Source: Candidatus Koribacter versatilis Ellin345
GTDB lineage: Bacteria; Acidobacteriota; Terriglobia; Terriglobales; Acidobacteriaceae
DNA length: 64,000 nucleotides
Assembly: GCF_000014005.1 (NCBI RefSeq)
Contig: NC_008009.1
Location: 186,001 to 250,000 of the forward strand
Direction: 5' to 3'
In this document: piece by piece, positions 62,259-64,000 of the stretch
How positions within the stretch are numbered: the first letter of the stretch is position 1
Layout: each line of letters starts with the position of its first letter
Program-made: the position numbers and the translations under genes
The notes under the pieces: model-generated
Told to the model about the DNA's origin: nothing
Seen by the model: only the letters and a program-made list of their open reading frames with translations
The model's database searches: none

Positions 62259-63053
62259 TTACTTCAGCACGCCGCGTTCCGACTTCTCCACGAACGCAAT
62301 CAGCATCGCCACATCTTCGCCGAGATCGCCTTCTGACTTCAGCTTCTCCAGCGCCTGCGAGGTATTGAGTTTCGACTTCAGCAGAACGCGGAAGAACCGC
62401 TGGATCCTTTTGATCCGCTCGTCGGAGAAGCCGCGTCGCTGCAACCCCACGGCATTTACGCCATACGCATGCACCTCGCGGGAGGCGCTGGTTTTCGAGA
62501 AGGGAAGGACGTCCTGCGTGATCGTCGTTCCGCCGCCGACATACGAGTGTTTGCCGATGGTCACGAACTGGTGGATGGGGCACAACGCGCTGATCGACGC
62601 CCACTCTTCTACCGTGACGTGGCCGCCGAGCGTGGCGGCGTTGGCGAGGATCACGTGGTCGCCGATATGGCAATCGTGCGCGACGTGCGCGTAGGCCATG
62701 ATCAGCGTGTGATTGCCGACCGTGGTCAGCCCGCCGCCCTTCACGGTGCCGCGATGAATGGTGACGTACTCGCGGATCTGGTTGTGGTCGCCAATTTCCA
62801 GCCGCGTGGGCTGGCCGCTGTATGTCAAATCCTGCGGCCCGATGCCGATGGCCGCGAAGGGATAAATTTTGTTATGGCTGCCAAGTTTGGTCGGCCCTTG
62901 CAGCACCACGTGCGCGACGAGTTCGCACTCTTCGCCCATCTCCACGTTCGGCCCGACGACGCAATACGGCCCTATTTTGCACGACGCCGGAATCTTTGCC
63001 GACGGATCGATCACCGCGGTGGGATGGATGTTCGCCATGGCTGCCGTACTCAA
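62259..63053 (-). CDS. lpxA: UDP-N-acetylglucosamine acyltransferase
   Basis: 264 residues from TTG at 63053 (GGAG 5 bases upstream, TTGA overlap with the fabZ stop); ATG at 63038 is the alternative. Left-handed hexapeptide repeats begin [13 protein letters not shown]; the catalytic histidine is in [15 protein letters not shown]; a helical C-terminal domain follows. It performs the first step of lipid A synthesis, acyl transfer from ACP to UDP-GlcNAc (or the diamino analogue). It shows the organism is diderm with LPS-type lipid A. Confidence 0.95.
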   Translation of the reverse strand: MSTAAMANIHPTAVIDPSAKIPASCKIGPYCVVGPNVEMGEECELVAHVVLQGPTKLGSHNKIYPFAAIGIGPQDLTYSGQPTRLEIGDHNQIREYVTIHRGTVKGGGLTTVGNHTLIMAYAHVAHDCHIGDHVILANAATLGGHVTVEEWASISALCPIHQFVTIGKHSYVGGGTTITQDVLPFSKTSASREVHAYGVNAVGLQRRGFSDERIKRIQRFFRVLLKSKLNTSQALEKLKSEGDLGEDVAMLIAFVEKSERGVLK

Positions 63054-63550
63054 CTGTTCTCCGGCTTGGCAGGTCGCGGCACGATCTGGCAGCTAACGGT
63101 CGCTTCGCACGCGAGCTTGTCGCCCACGAATGCCTTGCCCATGAGTTTTGCCGCGGTATTGCGCCACACGATGACGTCCACTTCGAGCCGTACCTGGTCG
63201 CCCGGAACGACGGGCTTGCGGAACTTGGCTTTCTCAATGCCCGCAAAGACCATCAGCTTTTCGTTCTGGTCGGGAATCTCCGTCAGCAGGAGCGCGCCGC
63301 CAGCCTGTGCGATTGCTTCGACGATGAGCACGCCGGGCATAATCGGATATCCCGGGAAGTGCCCCTGGAAGAACTGCTCGTTGATGGTGACGTTCTTGAT
63401 CGCCACGATGCGCTCTTTGCGCTTGAACTCGATAATGCGGTCGAGAAGAAGCAGTGGGTAGCGGTGGGGAAGGATCTTCTGGATGTCGGTGACGTCGAGG
63501 ACTTGCTTGGCCTCGGCCATCTCGCCGGTAATTAACCTGCCGTCAGTCAT
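63050..63550 (-). CDS. fabZ: 3-hydroxyacyl-[ACP] dehydratase
   Basis: 166 residues from ATG at 63550 (AGGAAA upstream). The hot-dog fold signature [13 protein letters not shown], the catalytic histidine in [21 protein letters not shown] and the acidic residue in VEAIAQ are present. It dehydrates 3-hydroxyacyl-ACP in fatty acid elongation and competes with LpxA/LpxD for the same substrate. It is coupled to lpxA by stop/start overlap. Confidence 0.96.
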   Translation of the reverse strand: MTDGRLITGEMAEAKQVLDVTDIQKILPHRYPLLLLDRIIEFKRKERIVAIKNVTINEQFFQGHFPGYPIMPGVLIVEAIAQAGGALLLTEIPDQNEKLMVFAGIEKAKFRKPVVPGDQVRLEVDVIVWRNTAAKLMGKAFVGDKLACEATVSCQIVPRPAKPENS

Positions 63551-63624
63551 TGCGTTTCCTGAGCAAAACGACAATTATATACAGGCGAATTCGTTCGACT
63601 TCCGATAGATTCAGCGTTTACCGA

Positions 63625-64000
63625 ATGCCCCAAAGACCTTCGTCTGACCCTAGAACCTCGCATCGTGACCTGTTTGCCCACTTGAAAGACCAGCAATCGG
63701 CCATGCAATCCATGCTCCGCCGCATCGTGGAACACGAGTCCCCGAGCGACGATAAACCTTCCTGCGACGCCATGGCCGAAATGCTAGCGCAGGATTTCGG
63801 CGCCATCGGCGGCCGCACGAAACTCCATCGCGACAAGATCACCGGCAATCACCTGCAAGTGGATTTCGGCGGACCGCGCGGCGCGAAGCCGGTGCTGATC
63901 GTCGGACATTACGACACGGTCTATCCGCTCGGCACTCTGAAGCAGATGCCGTACCGCGAGAGCAAAGGTCGCATCAGCGGTCCAGGTGTGCTCGACATGA
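63625..64000 (+). CDS. M20-family metallopeptidase (C-terminus cut by window edge)
   Basis: About 125 residues visible from ATG at 63625. LRRIVEHESPSDDK near the start, then VLIVGHYDTVYPLGTL (first zinc histidine and the catalytic aspartate of H-x-D-T-V) and SGPGVLDM, which begins the G-x-x-D-M-K-G motif, are typical of CPG2-like glutamate carboxypeptidases of family M20. No signal peptide. The remainder lies outside. Confidence 0.88.
   Translation, partial: MPQRPSSDPRTSHRDLFAHLKDQQSAMQSMLRRIVEHESPSDDKPSCDAMAEMLAQDFGAIGGRTKLHRDKITGNHLQVDFGGPRGAKPVLIVGHYDTVYPLGTLKQMPYRESKGRISGPGVLDM

Overview
The window reads as chromosomal DNA of a diderm, GC-rich, non-phage bacterium. Lipid A genes (lpxA, fabZ), a phenol-MetA-type outer-membrane barrel, YXWGXW-repeat secreted proteins, BlaR1 with long C-terminal repeats, YG-repeat exported proteins and many dispersed TGTCATCCTGAGCG palindromes point to Acidobacteriota, probably a Koribacter-like member. 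That placement is inference from gene style; no rRNA is present. Genes lie on both strands in short operons. ATGA start/stop overlaps are common and TTG/GTG starts are frequent.

Layout. 0-9 kb: truncated (p)ppGpp synthetase/hydrolase, a radical SAM enzyme, an FAH-family hydrolase, a YXWGXW protein, a ccdA / tlpA / DsbD-alpha thiol-redox operon, and gltX. 9-16 kb: a large GAF-GGDEF-HD-GYP c-di-GMP protein, ispD-ispF, a PIN-TRAM membrane protein, and a terminated structured RNA candidate (15742-15905). 16-20 kb: two tandem paralogous exported repeat proteins. 20-30 kb: quinone-reductase-like enzyme, thioredoxin-like protein, JAMM peptidase, FN3 lipoprotein, BNR/Asp-box proteins, a MoaD-like ubiquitin-fold protein and a MoeB-rhodanese E1-like enzyme. 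30-40 kb: MHYT-GGDEF cyclase, DUF882 and YcbB-type L,D-transpeptidase envelope genes, then BlaI/BlaR1 with tandem operator dyads and a repeat-bearing satellite gene. 40-49.7 kb: tRNA-Arg(TCG), hslV-DUF3052-hslU, the rpmH-rnpA-yidD-yidC-jag cluster, and SulP. 49.8-52.6 kb: aconitase.

52.8-56.9 kb is the accessory region. A minus-strand operon encodes an XRE repressor, an ImmA/IrrE metallopeptidase, a small winged-helix-like protein and an HD dGTPase. Divergent from it are a DUF3892-like protein and a protein whose central domain looks like a ubiquitin-conjugating (E2/UBC) fold, with a C-terminal SEC-C zinc motif. dGTPases and bacterial E2-like proteins are both known from anti-phage systems, and XRE-ImmA pairs are classical stress- or phage-responsive switches. 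This is the best candidate here for an undescribed system. The repressor promoter carries three copies of a TTTGCACAG/CTGTGCAAA element.

57-64 kb returns to core genes: an Nramp transporter, purD, a Gfo/Idh oxidoreductase close to fabZ-lpxA, two small exported proteins, and the start of an M20 peptidase cut by the window edge.
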